Source: Burkholderiales bacterium (lineage in GTDB: Bacteria > Pseudomonadota > Gammaproteobacteria > Burkholderiales > Burkholderiaceae_C). Taken from it: 64,000 nt of DNA. Positions within the stretch are counted from its first letter, which is position 1; the number at the start of each line of letters is the position of its first letter. This document shows, in pieces, positions 14,879 through 24,156 of the stretch. The stretch lies in NCBI GenBank assembly GCA_016703325.1, contig JADJCH010000015.1:62001-126000 (forward strand), read 5' to 3'. The translations under genes and the position numbers were made by a program. Below the pieces are notes generated by a model. That model had not been told where the DNA came from, did no database searches, and saw only the letters and a program-made list of their open reading frames with translations.

Positions 14879-15724
14879 CTTTTGACTCGCATTGCCAGCC
14901 CGGTCCGGGTTGTGCTGCAATTCCTGCCATGGCCTTGTCCGCGTCCCCCCAGCCTCTCCGGCCTGCCCGCATCCGCCGGTGCGGCTGATGCTGCTGCCGA
15001 TGTCGCGCCCGCCTTCAGCCCGCTCTACCAGCAGATCAAGGCTTTGATCATGCGAGGCCTTCAGGGGGGTGAGTGGAAGCCCGGCGAAGCCATTCCCAGT
15101 GAGCTTGATATGGCGGCGCGTTTTCGCGTGAGCCAGGGCACGGTGCGCAAGGCCATTGATGAGTTGGCCGCGGAAAACCTGCTGGTGCGCCGCCAGGGCA
15201 AGGGGACCTTTGTCTCCACCCATGCCGAAGAGCAGGTGCAGTACCGCTTCCTGAGGCTGCAGTCGGAGGAAGGTGGGGCGGCGCAGCCGATGCAGCGGCA
15301 TTTCCTGGACTGCCGGCGCGCGCGCGCCTCGGCCGACGTGGCGCGCATGCTGGAGTTGCGTGCGGGAGACACGGCGGTGCAGATCCGTCGCACCCTGTCC
15401 AGTCGGGACCGGCCGGTGGTGCTGGACGACATCTGGTTGCCGGGGGCTCTCTTCAAGGGGCTCACGGCCGAGAGGCTGAGCGAGTATCGCGGGCCGCTGT
15501 ACGGCCTGTTCGAAGCCGAGTTTGGTGTGCGGATGATCCGTGCGGAAGAAAAGATCCGCGCCGTGTCGGCCGATGCCGGTTCGGCCGATCTGCTGAAAGT
15601 GCCGGTGGGCGCTCCCTTGTTGAGTGTGGAGCGGCTGTCGCGCACCTACGGCGACAAACCCGTGGAATGGCGGCGCGGCCTCTACAACACGGAGAATTTT
15701 CATTACCGCAATGAGTTGAGCTGA
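14861..15724 (+). CDS. GntR/HutC-family regulator, predicted TCA-cycle regulator
   Basis: A GntR winged helix (SPLYQQIKALIMRGLQGGEWKPGE..., then IPSELDMAARFRVSQGTVRKAIDEL) is joined to a UTRA ligand-binding domain (about residues 125-280, ending WRRGLYNTENFHYRNEL). UTRA domains bind small effectors; the ligand here is unknown, with a cycle intermediate likely from context. ATG 14861 is the first base of the palindromic operator, so the true start may be TTG 14882 or GTG 14912; residues before about 50 are low-complexity. Gene order mdh<->gntR->sdhCDAB-gltA and two matching palindromes suggest control of mdh, acnB and its own transcript. Confidence 0.85.
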   Translation: MSYIRHLLTRIASPVRVVLQFLPWPCPRPPSLSGLPASAGAADAAADVAPAFSPLYQQIKALIMRGLQGGEWKPGEAIPSELDMAARFRVSQGTVRKAIDELAAENLLVRRQGKGTFVSTHAEEQVQYRFLRLQSEEGGAAQPMQRHFLDCRRARASADVARMLELRAGDTAVQIRRTLSSRDRPVVLDDIWLPGALFKGLTAERLSEYRGPLYGLFEAEFGVRMIRAEEKIRAVSADAGSADLLKVPVGAPLLSVERLSRTYGDKPVEWRRGLYNTENFHYRNELS

Positions 15725-15823
15725 ACGTCCGCGGCTCAGGCAGTTGCGGATTCGCCGGTTTGTCAGCTTTCTTGCTCCCGCATGGCAATAAAATCCCCAG
15801 GTTCACTTCCGACAAGGCACGTC

Positions 15824-16225
15824 ATGGCAGATACCCTCAAGCAGCGGCCCGGTCCGATGCGTCTGATCGACGCGACGCAGTACCGACTTCCCCTCGCGGC
15901 CAAACTCTCCATCCTCCACCGCGCCAGCGGCATTCTGATGCTCGCACTCCTGCCGTTCGTGGTCTGGATGTTCGACATGAGTGTGAGTTCCGAGGTTTCC
16001 TTCGAAGTCTTCACCTCGGTGTTGTCTGGTTGGTTCGCCAAGCTGGTGCTGCTGGCTCTGATCTGGGCCTACCTGCACCACTTCTGCGCCGGGTTGCGGC
16101 ACCTGTGGATGGATGCCACCCACAGTGTGAGCAAGGAGCAGGGTCATTCCTCTGCGGTGCTGAGTTTTGCCGTGAGCCTGCTGCTGACCGTGGCGCTGGC
16201 GGCCAAACTGTTCGGCTTGTTTTGA
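15824..16225 (+). CDS. sdhC: Succinate dehydrogenase cytochrome b556 subunit
   Basis: 133 residues from ATG 15824 (AAGG just upstream); an earlier ATG at 15782 adds an unlikely extension. Three transmembrane segments are visible: around ILMLALLPFVVWMF, LVLLALIWAYLHHFCAGL and VLSFAVSLLLTVAL. The motif SILHRASGILM carries the conserved Ser/His/Arg region near the quinone site, and HHFCAGLRHLWMD carries the axial heme His. It is the first gene of sdhCDAB-sdhE-gltA; no copy of the GntR palindrome is seen directly upstream. Confidence 0.93.
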   Translation: MADTLKQRPGPMRLIDATQYRLPLAAKLSILHRASGILMLALLPFVVWMFDMSVSSEVSFEVFTSVLSGWFAKLVLLALIWAYLHHFCAGLRHLWMDATHSVSKEQGHSSAVLSFAVSLLLTVALAAKLFGLF

Positions 16226-16249
16226 TCTCCACAGAAACACGCAACTTTC

Positions 16250-16614
16250 ATGTCCAAGAACTTCGGATCGAAGCGCCTGGTTGTCGGGGCGCAATACGGT
16301 CTGCGCGATTGGCTCGCGCAGCGGGCGACTGCAATGGTGATGGCACTGTTCACCATCGTCTTGCTGGTGCAGGTGCTGTTCGGCGGGCCGCTGGGCTACG
16401 ACCACTGGGCCGGCATCTTCATCGCAGTGGATGAAGGTGCTCACCTTCAGCGTGATCGTTCGCCCTGGGCTAGCATGCCTGGATCGGCATGCGCGACATC
16501 TTCATGGACTATGTCACCAAGTCGATGGGGCTGCGTCTGGCGCTGCATGTGGTCACGATCGTCTGGCTCGTCGGCTGTGCCGGCTGGGCTGTGCAAGTTC
16601 TCTGGAGACTCTGA
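16250..16614 (+). pseudogene. sdhD: Succinate dehydrogenase membrane anchor, broken reading frame
   Basis: The start (MSKNFGSKRLVVGAQYGLRDWLAQRATA) and the end (a frame reading GMRDIFMDYVTKSMGLRL through WAVQVLWRL, stop 16612-16614) are normal SdhD. Between them, relative to family expectation, two bases are missing before the tryptophan codon at about 16427, one extra base lies at about 16458-16461, and a TAG at 16470-16472 stands where Leu is expected. The intact protein would be about 120 residues with three membrane helices and a heme ligand. The stop overlaps the sdhA start (TGATG). Either this strain has a dead anchor, improbable beside intact sdhCAB, or the assembly is wrong here. Confidence 0.8.
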
Positions 16615-18443
16615 TGGCGTCCATCGCTACTTCCGCCGGCTATTCCGGTTCTCTGCCGCGCCGCAGGTTCGACGTGGTGATCGTCGGTGCGGGCGGCTCG
16701 GGCATGCGCGCTTCGCTGCAATTGGCGCGCGCCGGCCTGAATGTCGCCGTGCTGACCAAGGTTTTCCCGACGCGCTCGCACACCGTTGCGGCGCAGGGGG
16801 GCATCGGTGCGTCCCTCGGCAACATGTCCGAGGACAACTGGCATTACCACTTCTACGACACCATCAAGGGGTCGGACTGGCTGGGTGACCAGGATGCCAT
16901 CGAGTTCATGTGCCGTGAGGCGACCAAGGTCGTCTACGAGCTGGAACACTTCGGCATGCCGTTCGACCGCAACCCGGACGGCAGCATCTACCAGCGCCCC
17001 TTCGGCGGTCACACCGCCAATTACGGCGAGAAGCCGGTTCAGCGCGCCTGCGCCGCGGCCGACCGCACCGGCCATGCCATGCTGCACACGCTGTACCAGC
17101 AGAACGTCAAGTCGCGCACCAACTTCTTCGTCGAGTGGATGGCGCTCGACCTGATCCGCGACGCCGAAGGCGACGTGGTCGGCGTCACCGCGCTCGAGAT
17201 GGAGACCGGCGAGCTGCACATCCTCGAGGCCAAGACCGTGCTGCTGGCCACCGGCGGTGCCGGCCGGATCTTTGCGGCCTCCACCAACGCCTTCATCAAC
17301 ACCGGTGACGGCCTGGGCATGGCCGCGCGCGCCGGCATCCCGCTGCAGGACATGGAGTTCTGGCAGTTCCATCCCACCGGCGTGGCCGGCGCGGGTGTGC
17401 TGCTGACCGAAGGCTGCCGCGGCGAGGGCGCGATCCTGCGCAACGAGAAGGGTGAGCGCTTCATGGAGCGCTACGCCCCCACGCTGAAGGACCTGGCTCC
17501 GCGCGACTTCGTCTCGCGCTGCATGGACCAGGAGATCAAGGAAGGTCGCGGCTGCGGTCCCAACAAGGACTACGTGGTGCTGGACATGACCCACCTTGGC
17601 GGCGATACCATCCTCAAGCGCCTGCCTTCGGTGTTCGAGATCGGTCACAACTTCGCCAACGTCGACATCACCAAGGAGCCGATCCCGGTGGTGCCGACCA
17701 TCCACTACCAGATGGGCGGCATTCCCACCGGCATCAGCGGCCAGGTCGTGGTCCCGAAGGGCGACGACCACAAGAGCGTGGTCGGTGGCCTGTATGCGGT
17801 CGGTGAATGCTCCTGCGTGTCGGTGCACGGCGCCAACCGCCTGGGCACCAACTCCCTGCTGGACCTGCTGGTGTTCGGCAAGTCGGCCGGCAACCACATC
17901 ATCGAATCGCTCAAGTCCTCGCCCAAGTCCCACAAGGACCTGCCCAAGGATGCCGCCGACCGCTCTCTGGCCCGCCTGGCCCGTTTGGACGGCAGCAGCT
18001 CCGGCGAGTACGCGCAGGACGTCGCCAACGACATCCGCACCGCGATGCAGCAGCACGCCAGCGTGTTCCGCACCCAGAAGGTCATGGACGAGGGCACGGT
18101 CAAGATCAATGCGATCCGCGAGCGCGTGAGCCGCATCATCCTCAAGGACAAGTCCAAGGTCTTCAACACCGCGCGCATCGAGGCGCTGGAAGTCGAGAAC
18201 CTGATGGAGGCCGCCCAGGCCACCATGACCTCGGCTGCGGCCCGCAAGGAGTGCCGCGGTGCCCACACCGTCAAGGACTACGAGCGTGGTGCGGACGACG
18301 CCGAGTTCCCGCTGGGCCGCAACGACAAGGAGTGGATGAAGCACACGCTGTGGTACAGCGAAGGCAACCGGCTCGACTACAAGCCCGTGAACCTGCAGCC
18401 GCTGTCCGTGGACAGCGTGCCGCCCAAGGTCCGTACGTTCTGA
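16614..18443 (+). CDS. sdhA: Succinate dehydrogenase flavoprotein subunit
   Basis: 609 residues. FAD motif VVIVGAGGSGMRASLQLA at residues 22-39; the covalent-FAD histidine is in RSHTVAAQGG (His 56). Substrate-site blocks include FHPTGVAGAGVLLTEGCRGEG, GCGPNKDYVVLDMTHLG and SVHGANRLGTNSLLDLLVFG. It ends NLQPLSVDSVPPKVRTF, matching other proteobacterial SdhA. The start at 16614 overlaps the sdhD stop and agrees with family N-termini. No lesion is seen. Confidence 0.97.
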   Translation: MASIATSAGYSGSLPRRRFDVVIVGAGGSGMRASLQLARAGLNVAVLTKVFPTRSHTVAAQGGIGASLGNMSEDNWHYHFYDTIKGSDWLGDQDAIEFMCREATKVVYELEHFGMPFDRNPDGSIYQRPFGGHTANYGEKPVQRACAAADRTGHAMLHTLYQQNVKSRTNFFVEWMALDLIRDAEGDVVGVTALEMETGELHILEAKTVLLATGGAGRIFAASTNAFINTGDGLGMAARAGIPLQDMEFWQFHPTGVAGAGVLLTEGCRGEGAILRNEKGERFMERYAPTLKDLAPRDFVSRCMDQEIKEGRGCGPNKDYVVLDMTHLGGDTILKRLPSVFEIGHNFANVDITKEPIPVVPTIHYQMGGIPTGISGQVVVPKGDDHKSVVGGLYAVGECSCVSVHGANRLGTNSLLDLLVFGKSAGNHIIESLKSSPKSHKDLPKDAADRSLARLARLDGSSSGEYAQDVANDIRTAMQQHASVFRTQKVMDEGTVKINAIRERVSRIILKDKSKVFNTARIEALEVENLMEAAQATMTSAAARKECRGAHTVKDYERGADDAEFPLGRNDKEWMKHTLWYSEGNRLDYKPVNLQPLSVDSVPPKVRTF

Positions 18444-18465
18444 GCGCCCGCAGGAGTCGAACAAC

Positions 18466-19173
18466 ATGGCACAAACGCGCACTTTCCAGATCTACCGCTA
18501 CGACCCGGACAAGGACGCCAAGCCGTACATGCAGACCATCGAGATCGAGCTCGATGGCAACGAACGCATGCTGCTGGACGCCCTGATCAAGCTCAAGGCC
18601 AAGGACCCGACGCTGTCGTTCCGCCGCTCCTGCCGCGAAGGCGTGTGCGGTTCGGATGCGATGAACATCAACGGCAAGAACGGCCTGGCCTGCCTGACCA
18701 ACATGCGGGACCTGCCGGGCACCGTGGTGCTCAAGCCGCTGCCGGGCCTGCCGGTCATCCGCGATCTGATCGTGGACATGACGCAGTTCTTCAAGCAGTA
18801 CCACTCCATCAAGCCCTATCTGGTCAATGAGACCATGCCGCCGGAGAAGGAGCGTCTGCAGTCGCCGGAGGAGCGCGAAGAGCTCAACGGACTGTATGAG
18901 TGCATCCTCTGCGCCAGTTGCTCCACCAGCTGCCCGAGCTTCTGGTGGAACCCGGACAAGTTCGTTGGCCCGGCCGGCCTCCTGCAGGCCTACCGCTTCA
19001 TCGCCGACAGCCGTGACCAGGACACCGAGGCGCGCCTCGACAACCTGGAAGATCCGTACCGCCTGTTCCGTTGCCACAGCATCATGAACTGTGTCGATGT
19101 CTGCCCGAAGGGTCTCAACCCGACCAAGGCCATCGGCAAGATCAAGGAGCTGATGGTGCGCCGCGCTGTCTGA
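18466..19173 (+). CDS. sdhB: Succinate dehydrogenase iron-sulfur subunit
   Basis: 235 residues with all three clusters. 2Fe-2S ligands are Cys 56, Cys 61 and Cys 76, with Asp 64 replacing the fourth Cys as in E. coli. The 4Fe-4S/3Fe-4S set is Cys 146, 149, 152, 156 and Cys 203, 209, 213 (CILCASCSTSCPSFWW and CHSIMNCVDVCPKGLNP). It carries electrons from SdhA to quinone at the membrane anchor. Located 22 bp after sdhA in the same operon. Confidence 0.97.
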   Translation: MAQTRTFQIYRYDPDKDAKPYMQTIEIELDGNERMLLDALIKLKAKDPTLSFRRSCREGVCGSDAMNINGKNGLACLTNMRDLPGTVVLKPLPGLPVIRDLIVDMTQFFKQYHSIKPYLVNETMPPEKERLQSPEEREELNGLYECILCASCSTSCPSFWWNPDKFVGPAGLLQAYRFIADSRDQDTEARLDNLEDPYRLFRCHSIMNCVDVCPKGLNPTKAIGKIKELMVRRAV

Positions 19174-19230
19174 GTCCGCAGATCGACCGGCCTGCTCCCC
19201 AGACCTGTTTCAGCCCACCTGACACACCCG

Positions 19231-19503
19231 ATGGACACCGCCCTGGATGCCCGCTCCCTGAGCAAGTTGCGCTGGCGCTGCCGGCGCGGCTTGCTGGAGA
19301 ACGATCTCTTCATCGAGCGCTTCTTCGAGCGCTACGAGGCGACGATCACTGTGCGGCAGGCCGCTGGACTGGAAGCTCTGATGGACTTGGCGGACAACGA
19401 TCTGCTCGATCTGCTGCTGGTGCGCAAGGAGCCGGAAGGCGAGCTCGCTCGCCCAGAGGTTCTGGATGTGCTGCAGCAGCTGCGACAGCGCCCGCAGAGG
19501 TGA
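19231..19503 (+). CDS. sdhE: SdhE, FAD assembly factor for succinate dehydrogenase
   Basis: 90 residues, the usual size of SdhE/Sdh5 (DUF339). The hallmark RGxxE motif is present as RRGLLENDL (about residues 18-26), followed by helical segments FIERFFERYEATI and ALMDLADNDLLDLLL. SdhE promotes covalent flavin attachment to SdhA. Its place between sdhB and gltA is standard for Burkholderiales. Confidence 0.93.
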   Translation: MDTALDARSLSKLRWRCRRGLLENDLFIERFFERYEATITVRQAAGLEALMDLADNDLLDLLLVRKEPEGELARPEVLDVLQQLRQRPQR

Positions 19504-19569
19504 TGCGCGAGCAGGATGTCCCCCTGCGCCGATGGAAGCCCTTTTTCGAATCCACCCCGAGGAAAACCC

Positions 19570-20886
19570 ATGATGAACCTCTCCGACGTGAAGGCAACGC
19601 TATCGTTCTCCGACGGCTCCGCCGCGATGGAACTGCCGATCTACAAGGGCACCATCGGCCCGGATGTGATCGACATCCGCAAGCTGTACGGCCAGACCGG
19701 CAAGTTCACCTACGACCCTGGTTTCCTGTCCACGGCGTCGTGCAACTCCACCATCACCTACATCGATGGGGACAAGGGCGAACTGCTGTACCGCGGCTAC
19801 CCGATCGAGCAACTGGCCGAGAAGTGCGATTACCTCGACACCTGCTACCTGCTGCTGTACGGTGACCTGCCCAACGATGGCAAGCGCAAGGAGTTTCACT
19901 CGCGTGTGATCAACCACACGATGGTGAACGAGCAGATGCAGTTCTTCCTGCGCGGCTTCCGTCGTGACGCCCACCCCATGGCCATCCTGACCGGCCTGGT
20001 GGGTGCGCTGTCGGCCTTCTATCACGACAGCACCGACATCAACAACCCGCAGCACCGCGAGATCGCGGCGATCCGCCTGATCGCCAAGATGCCCACGCTG
20101 GTGGCCATGGCGTACAAGTACAGCATGGGTCAGCCGTACATGTACCCGCGCAACGAGCTGTCCTATGCGGGCAACTTCATGCGCATGATGTTTGCGACCC
20201 CCTGTGCCGACTACACCGTCAACCCGGTGATCGAGCGTGCGCTGGACCGCATCTTCATCCTGCACGCAGACCACGAGCAGAACGCCTCCACCTCCACGGT
20301 GCGCCTGTGCGGTTCGTCGGGCACCAACCCGTTTGCGGCCATCGCTGCGGGCGTGGCCTGCCTGTGGGGTCCGTCGCACGGCGGTGCCAACGAGGCCTGC
20401 CTGAACATGCTGGAGGAAATCCAGACCATGGGCGGCGTGGCCAAGGTGGGCGAGTTCATGAACCAGGTGAAGGACAAGAACAGCGGCGTCAAGCTGATGG
20501 GCTTCGGTCACCGGGTCTACAAGAACTACGACCCGCGCGCCACCCTGATGCGCCAGACTTGCCATGAGGTGCTCAACGAGCTGGGCCTGCACGACGATCC
20601 GCTGTTCAAGCTGGCCATGTCGCTCGAGAAGATCGCACTGGAAGACGACTACTTCGTTGCCCGCAAGCTCTACCCGAACGTCGACTTCTACTCCGGCATC
20701 GTGCAGCGCGCCATCGGCATCCCGGTGAGCCTGTTCACCGCGATCTTCGCGCTGGCCCGCACCGTGGGTTGGATTGCCCAGCTCAACGAGATGATCGCCG
20801 ACCCCGAGTACAAGATCGGCCGTCCGCGCCAGCTCTTCGTGGGCGCGGCTTCTCGCGACGTCAAGCCCGTCTCCGAGCGCGCCTGA
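19570..20886 (+). CDS. gltA: Citrate synthase
   Basis: 438 residues, type II (hexameric, Gram-negative) citrate synthase. Catalytic residues appear in order: His in GPSHGGANEACLNML, His in LMGFGHRVYKNYDPRA and Asp in VDFYSGIVQRAIGIP. ATG 19570 has GAGGAAAA just upstream; ATG 19573 is the alternative. It is the last gene of sdhCDAB-sdhE-gltA and ends before a strong hairpin. Confidence 0.97.
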   Translation: MMNLSDVKATLSFSDGSAAMELPIYKGTIGPDVIDIRKLYGQTGKFTYDPGFLSTASCNSTITYIDGDKGELLYRGYPIEQLAEKCDYLDTCYLLLYGDLPNDGKRKEFHSRVINHTMVNEQMQFFLRGFRRDAHPMAILTGLVGALSAFYHDSTDINNPQHREIAAIRLIAKMPTLVAMAYKYSMGQPYMYPRNELSYAGNFMRMMFATPCADYTVNPVIERALDRIFILHADHEQNASTSTVRLCGSSGTNPFAAIAAGVACLWGPSHGGANEACLNMLEEIQTMGGVAKVGEFMNQVKDKNSGVKLMGFGHRVYKNYDPRATLMRQTCHEVLNELGLHDDPLFKLAMSLEKIALEDDYFVARKLYPNVDFYSGIVQRAIGIPVSLFTAIFALARTVGWIAQLNEMIADPEYKIGRPRQLFVGAASRDVKPVSERA

Positions 20887-20924
20887 TCGTCCAGGGTCTC
20901 CGGCCGTCAGGCCGGGCGCCACGT

Positions 20925-20952
20925 CAACAAGGGCCCTGCGGGGCCCTTGTTG
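20925..20952 (+). terminator. Terminator of the sdh-gltA operon
   Basis: CAACAAGGGCCC-TGCG-GGGCCCTTGTTG is a perfect 12-bp stem with a 4-nt loop starting 39 bases after the gltA stop. The T tract is weak (CTTGT), but stem stability and position support termination. Confidence 0.8.
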
Positions 20953-21056
20953 CTTGTGGGGATAGGGGCCTGTCTCGATCGGGCGTTGATCGGAGTTCGG
21001 CGTCCCGTCCAAGGTCAGCTCCGGAGGATCAGGCCCTGGCCGGTTCCGAAATGGAA

Positions 21057-21079
21057 AAAGCCGCCTCCATGGCGGCTTT
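21057..21079 (-). terminator. Terminator of sucCD
   Basis: On the minus strand AAAGCCGCC-ATGGA-GGCGGCTTT is followed by TTCC, giving a run of five T at the stem end. It lies 46 bases past the sucD stop. Confidence 0.8.
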
Positions 21080-21124
21080 CAGGGGTGACAGACCTTCACA
21101 CTCGCGGTGGAGGTCGCCTGCCGA

Positions 21125-22018
21125 TCACAGCAGACCCTTGAGGATGCGAGCCATCTCGGAGGGGTTGCGGGTGACCTTGAAGCCGCACTCTTCCATGATC
21201 GCCAGCTTGGCGTCCGCGGTGTCCGCGCCGCCGCTGATCAGCGCACCGGCGTGGCCCATGCGCTTGCCCGCTGGGGCGGTCACGCCGGCGATGAAGCCCA
21301 CGATCGGCTTCTTCATGTGGGCCTTGCACCACTGCGCGGCTTCGGCCTCGTCCGGCCCACCGATCTCGCCGATCATGATCACCGCGTCGGTGTCCGGATC
21401 GTCGTTGAAGGCGCGCATCACGTCGATGTGCTTCAGACCGTTGATCGGGTCACCGCCGATGCCCACCGCCGAGGACTGGCCCAGGCCGATCTCGGTCAGC
21501 TGCGCCACCGCCTCATAGGTCAGCGTGCCGGAGCGGCTGACCACACCGATGCGGCCCTTGCGGTGGATGTGACCGGGCATGATGCCGATCTTGATTTCTT
21601 CGGGCGTGATCAGCCCCGGGCAGTTCGGGCCCAGCAGCAGCGTCTTCTTGCCGCCGGCGGCTTCCTTGGCCTTCATCTTGTTGCGCACTTCCAGCATGTC
21701 GCGCACCGGGATGCCTTCGGTGATGCAGATGGCCAGGTCCAGGTCGGCTTCCACCGCTTCCCAGATCGCGGCGGCCGCGCCCGCGGGCGGCACGTAGATC
21801 ACGCTGACGTTGGCGCCCTGCTGCTGCGCGGCTTCCTTGACGCTGGCGTAGATGGGGATGTCGCTGAACTTCTCGCCCGCCTTCTTGGGGTTCACGCCCG
21901 CGACGAAGCAGTTCCGGCCGTTGGCATAGGCCTGGCAGCCCAGCGTGTGGAACTGGCCCGTCTTGCCCGTGATGCCCTGGGTGATGACCCGGCTGTCCTT
22001 GTTGATGAAAATCGACAT
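21125..22018 (-). CDS. sucD: Succinyl-CoA synthetase alpha subunit
   Basis: 297 residues. The N-terminal CoA-binding Rossmann region (ITQGITGKTGQFHTLG) is complete, and the phosphorylated histidine lies in RMGHAGALISGGADTADAK. KKTLLLGPNCPGLITP is another conserved block. With SucC it interconverts succinyl-CoA and succinate with substrate-level phosphorylation. It starts 23 bp after sucC in one minus-strand operon. Confidence 0.96.
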   Translation of the reverse strand: MSIFINKDSRVITQGITGKTGQFHTLGCQAYANGRNCFVAGVNPKKAGEKFSDIPIYASVKEAAQQQGANVSVIYVPPAGAAAAIWEAVEADLDLAICITEGIPVRDMLEVRNKMKAKEAAGGKKTLLLGPNCPGLITPEEIKIGIMPGHIHRKGRIGVVSRSGTLTYEAVAQLTEIGLGQSSAVGIGGDPINGLKHIDVMRAFNDDPDTDAVIMIGEIGGPDEAEAAQWCKAHMKKPIVGFIAGVTAPAGKRMGHAGALISGGADTADAKLAIMEECGFKVTRNPSEMARILKGLL

Positions 22019-22041
22019 GTTCGTGTTCCTTCGCTGGGCGC

Positions 22042-23202
<1,161 letters not shown>

Positions 23203-23390
23203 AGGGGCAGCTCCTCAGTTGAATGGGGTGGGGTATCAGGAGGGGAGGGGGCTCGTGGCGCAGGCACTGTGCAGCGACAAGCTGACCACAAGCTGAGGGG
23301 GAGGGAAAGTGGTGTGATTCGCCGAGGGGACCGCAGAGAGTTGAACGGTGCAGGGTGCGGGGGCTGGGCAGTTGCGCTTCTGTCGGGCGA

Positions 23391-24098
23391 TCAGGCAGCG
23401 GCTGCTTCCAGGCCGTTGTCCAGGTGTTGGCGCATCAGCCGCACGGCGGCGTCCGCATCGCGTTGTTCGAGGGCCTGCATCAGCAGTTGGTGTTCGGCCA
23501 GGGACTCCTCCAGCCGGCCCTGCTTGAACAGGGAATGGTGGCGGTTGAGCTTCATCACCTTGCGCAGGTCGGTGGCAAGCTGCAGCGACCAGCGGTTGCC
23601 CGCGACGCTGAGCAGCTGCAGGTGGAAGGCTTCGTTGGTGGCAAAGAAGAACTCGCGCTGATGCACCTCGCGCTCCAGGCGTTCGTGCAAGGCGCGCAAC
23701 TGGGCGATCTGCGTGCTGCTGGCGTGGCGGGCCACCTCGCCCGCCGCATCGCTTTCGAGCAGCGCCAGCACGTGGTAGACCTGCTTGACGTCCTCGACCG
23801 ACATCTCGGTGACATAGGCGCCGCGCCGCACCTTCATCGTCACCAAGCCCTCCACCGCCAGCACCTTCAGGGCCTCGCGCATGGGGGTGCGGCTGATGCC
23901 GAAGTCGGCGGCCAGTTTCTGTTCATCGATCCAGCTGCCCGGCTCCAGTTCCCGGCTGAAGATGCGCTCGCGCAACCGCTCGGCCACATCCTGGTACAGG
24001 GCGCGGGGCGACAGGGCACGGTCGGGGGTGGTCAGTGACACGGCATCGATTTCCGGTGAGGCGGCAAGCAAGATCTTGAATTCATAATTATGCATCAT
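23391..24098 (-). CDS. GntR/FadR-subfamily regulator divergent from mcm
   Basis: 235 residues: a GntR helix-turn-helix (PRALYQDVAERLRERIFSREL..., then FGISRTPMREALKVLAVEGLV) and a C-terminal FCD domain (about residues 95-225) with metal/ligand-type His residues in FHLQLLSVAGNR and EHQLLMQAL. FadR-type regulators respond to acyl-CoAs or carboxylates. Head-to-head arrangement with methylmalonyl-CoA mutase, 58 bp apart, suggests it controls propionyl-CoA metabolism; the effector is unknown. Start ATG 24098 (or the adjacent ATG 24095) is within an AT-rich segment that may hold its operator. Confidence 0.85.
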   Translation of the reverse strand: MMHNYEFKILLAASPEIDAVSLTTPDRALSPRALYQDVAERLRERIFSRELEPGSWIDEQKLAADFGISRTPMREALKVLAVEGLVTMKVRRGAYVTEMSVEDVKQVYHVLALLESDAAGEVARHASSTQIAQLRALHERLEREVHQREFFFATNEAFHLQLLSVAGNRWSLQLATDLRKVMKLNRHHSLFKQGRLEESLAEHQLLMQALEQRDADAAVRLMRQHLDNGLEAAAA

Positions 24099-24115
24099 GT
24101 ATCATGTTGCTCGTC
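24082..24115. promoter_or_regulatory. AT-rich divergent region, possible FadR-type operator
   Basis: The sequence around 24083-24109 is AT-rich in a GC-rich surround and contains overlapping near-repeats (ATGCATCAT, ATGTATCAT). These form an imperfect dyad over the regulator start. No consensus is certain; it is the only plausible control site between the regulator and mcm. Confidence 0.3.
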
Positions 24116-24156
24116 CAGTGCGGCAGGTCCCGCAGGCCAAATTCCAGGAAAACACG

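Noticed and set aside
15724..15823. Third copy of the GntR palindrome upstream of sdhC
   Set aside because: I read this stretch on both strands and no GTCTTATATAAGAC-like sequence is present; sdhC control by the same regulator is therefore only by read-through from gntR.
16509..18482. 657-codon minus-strand open frame
   Set aside because: Shadow of sdhA, which is intact and unmistakable.
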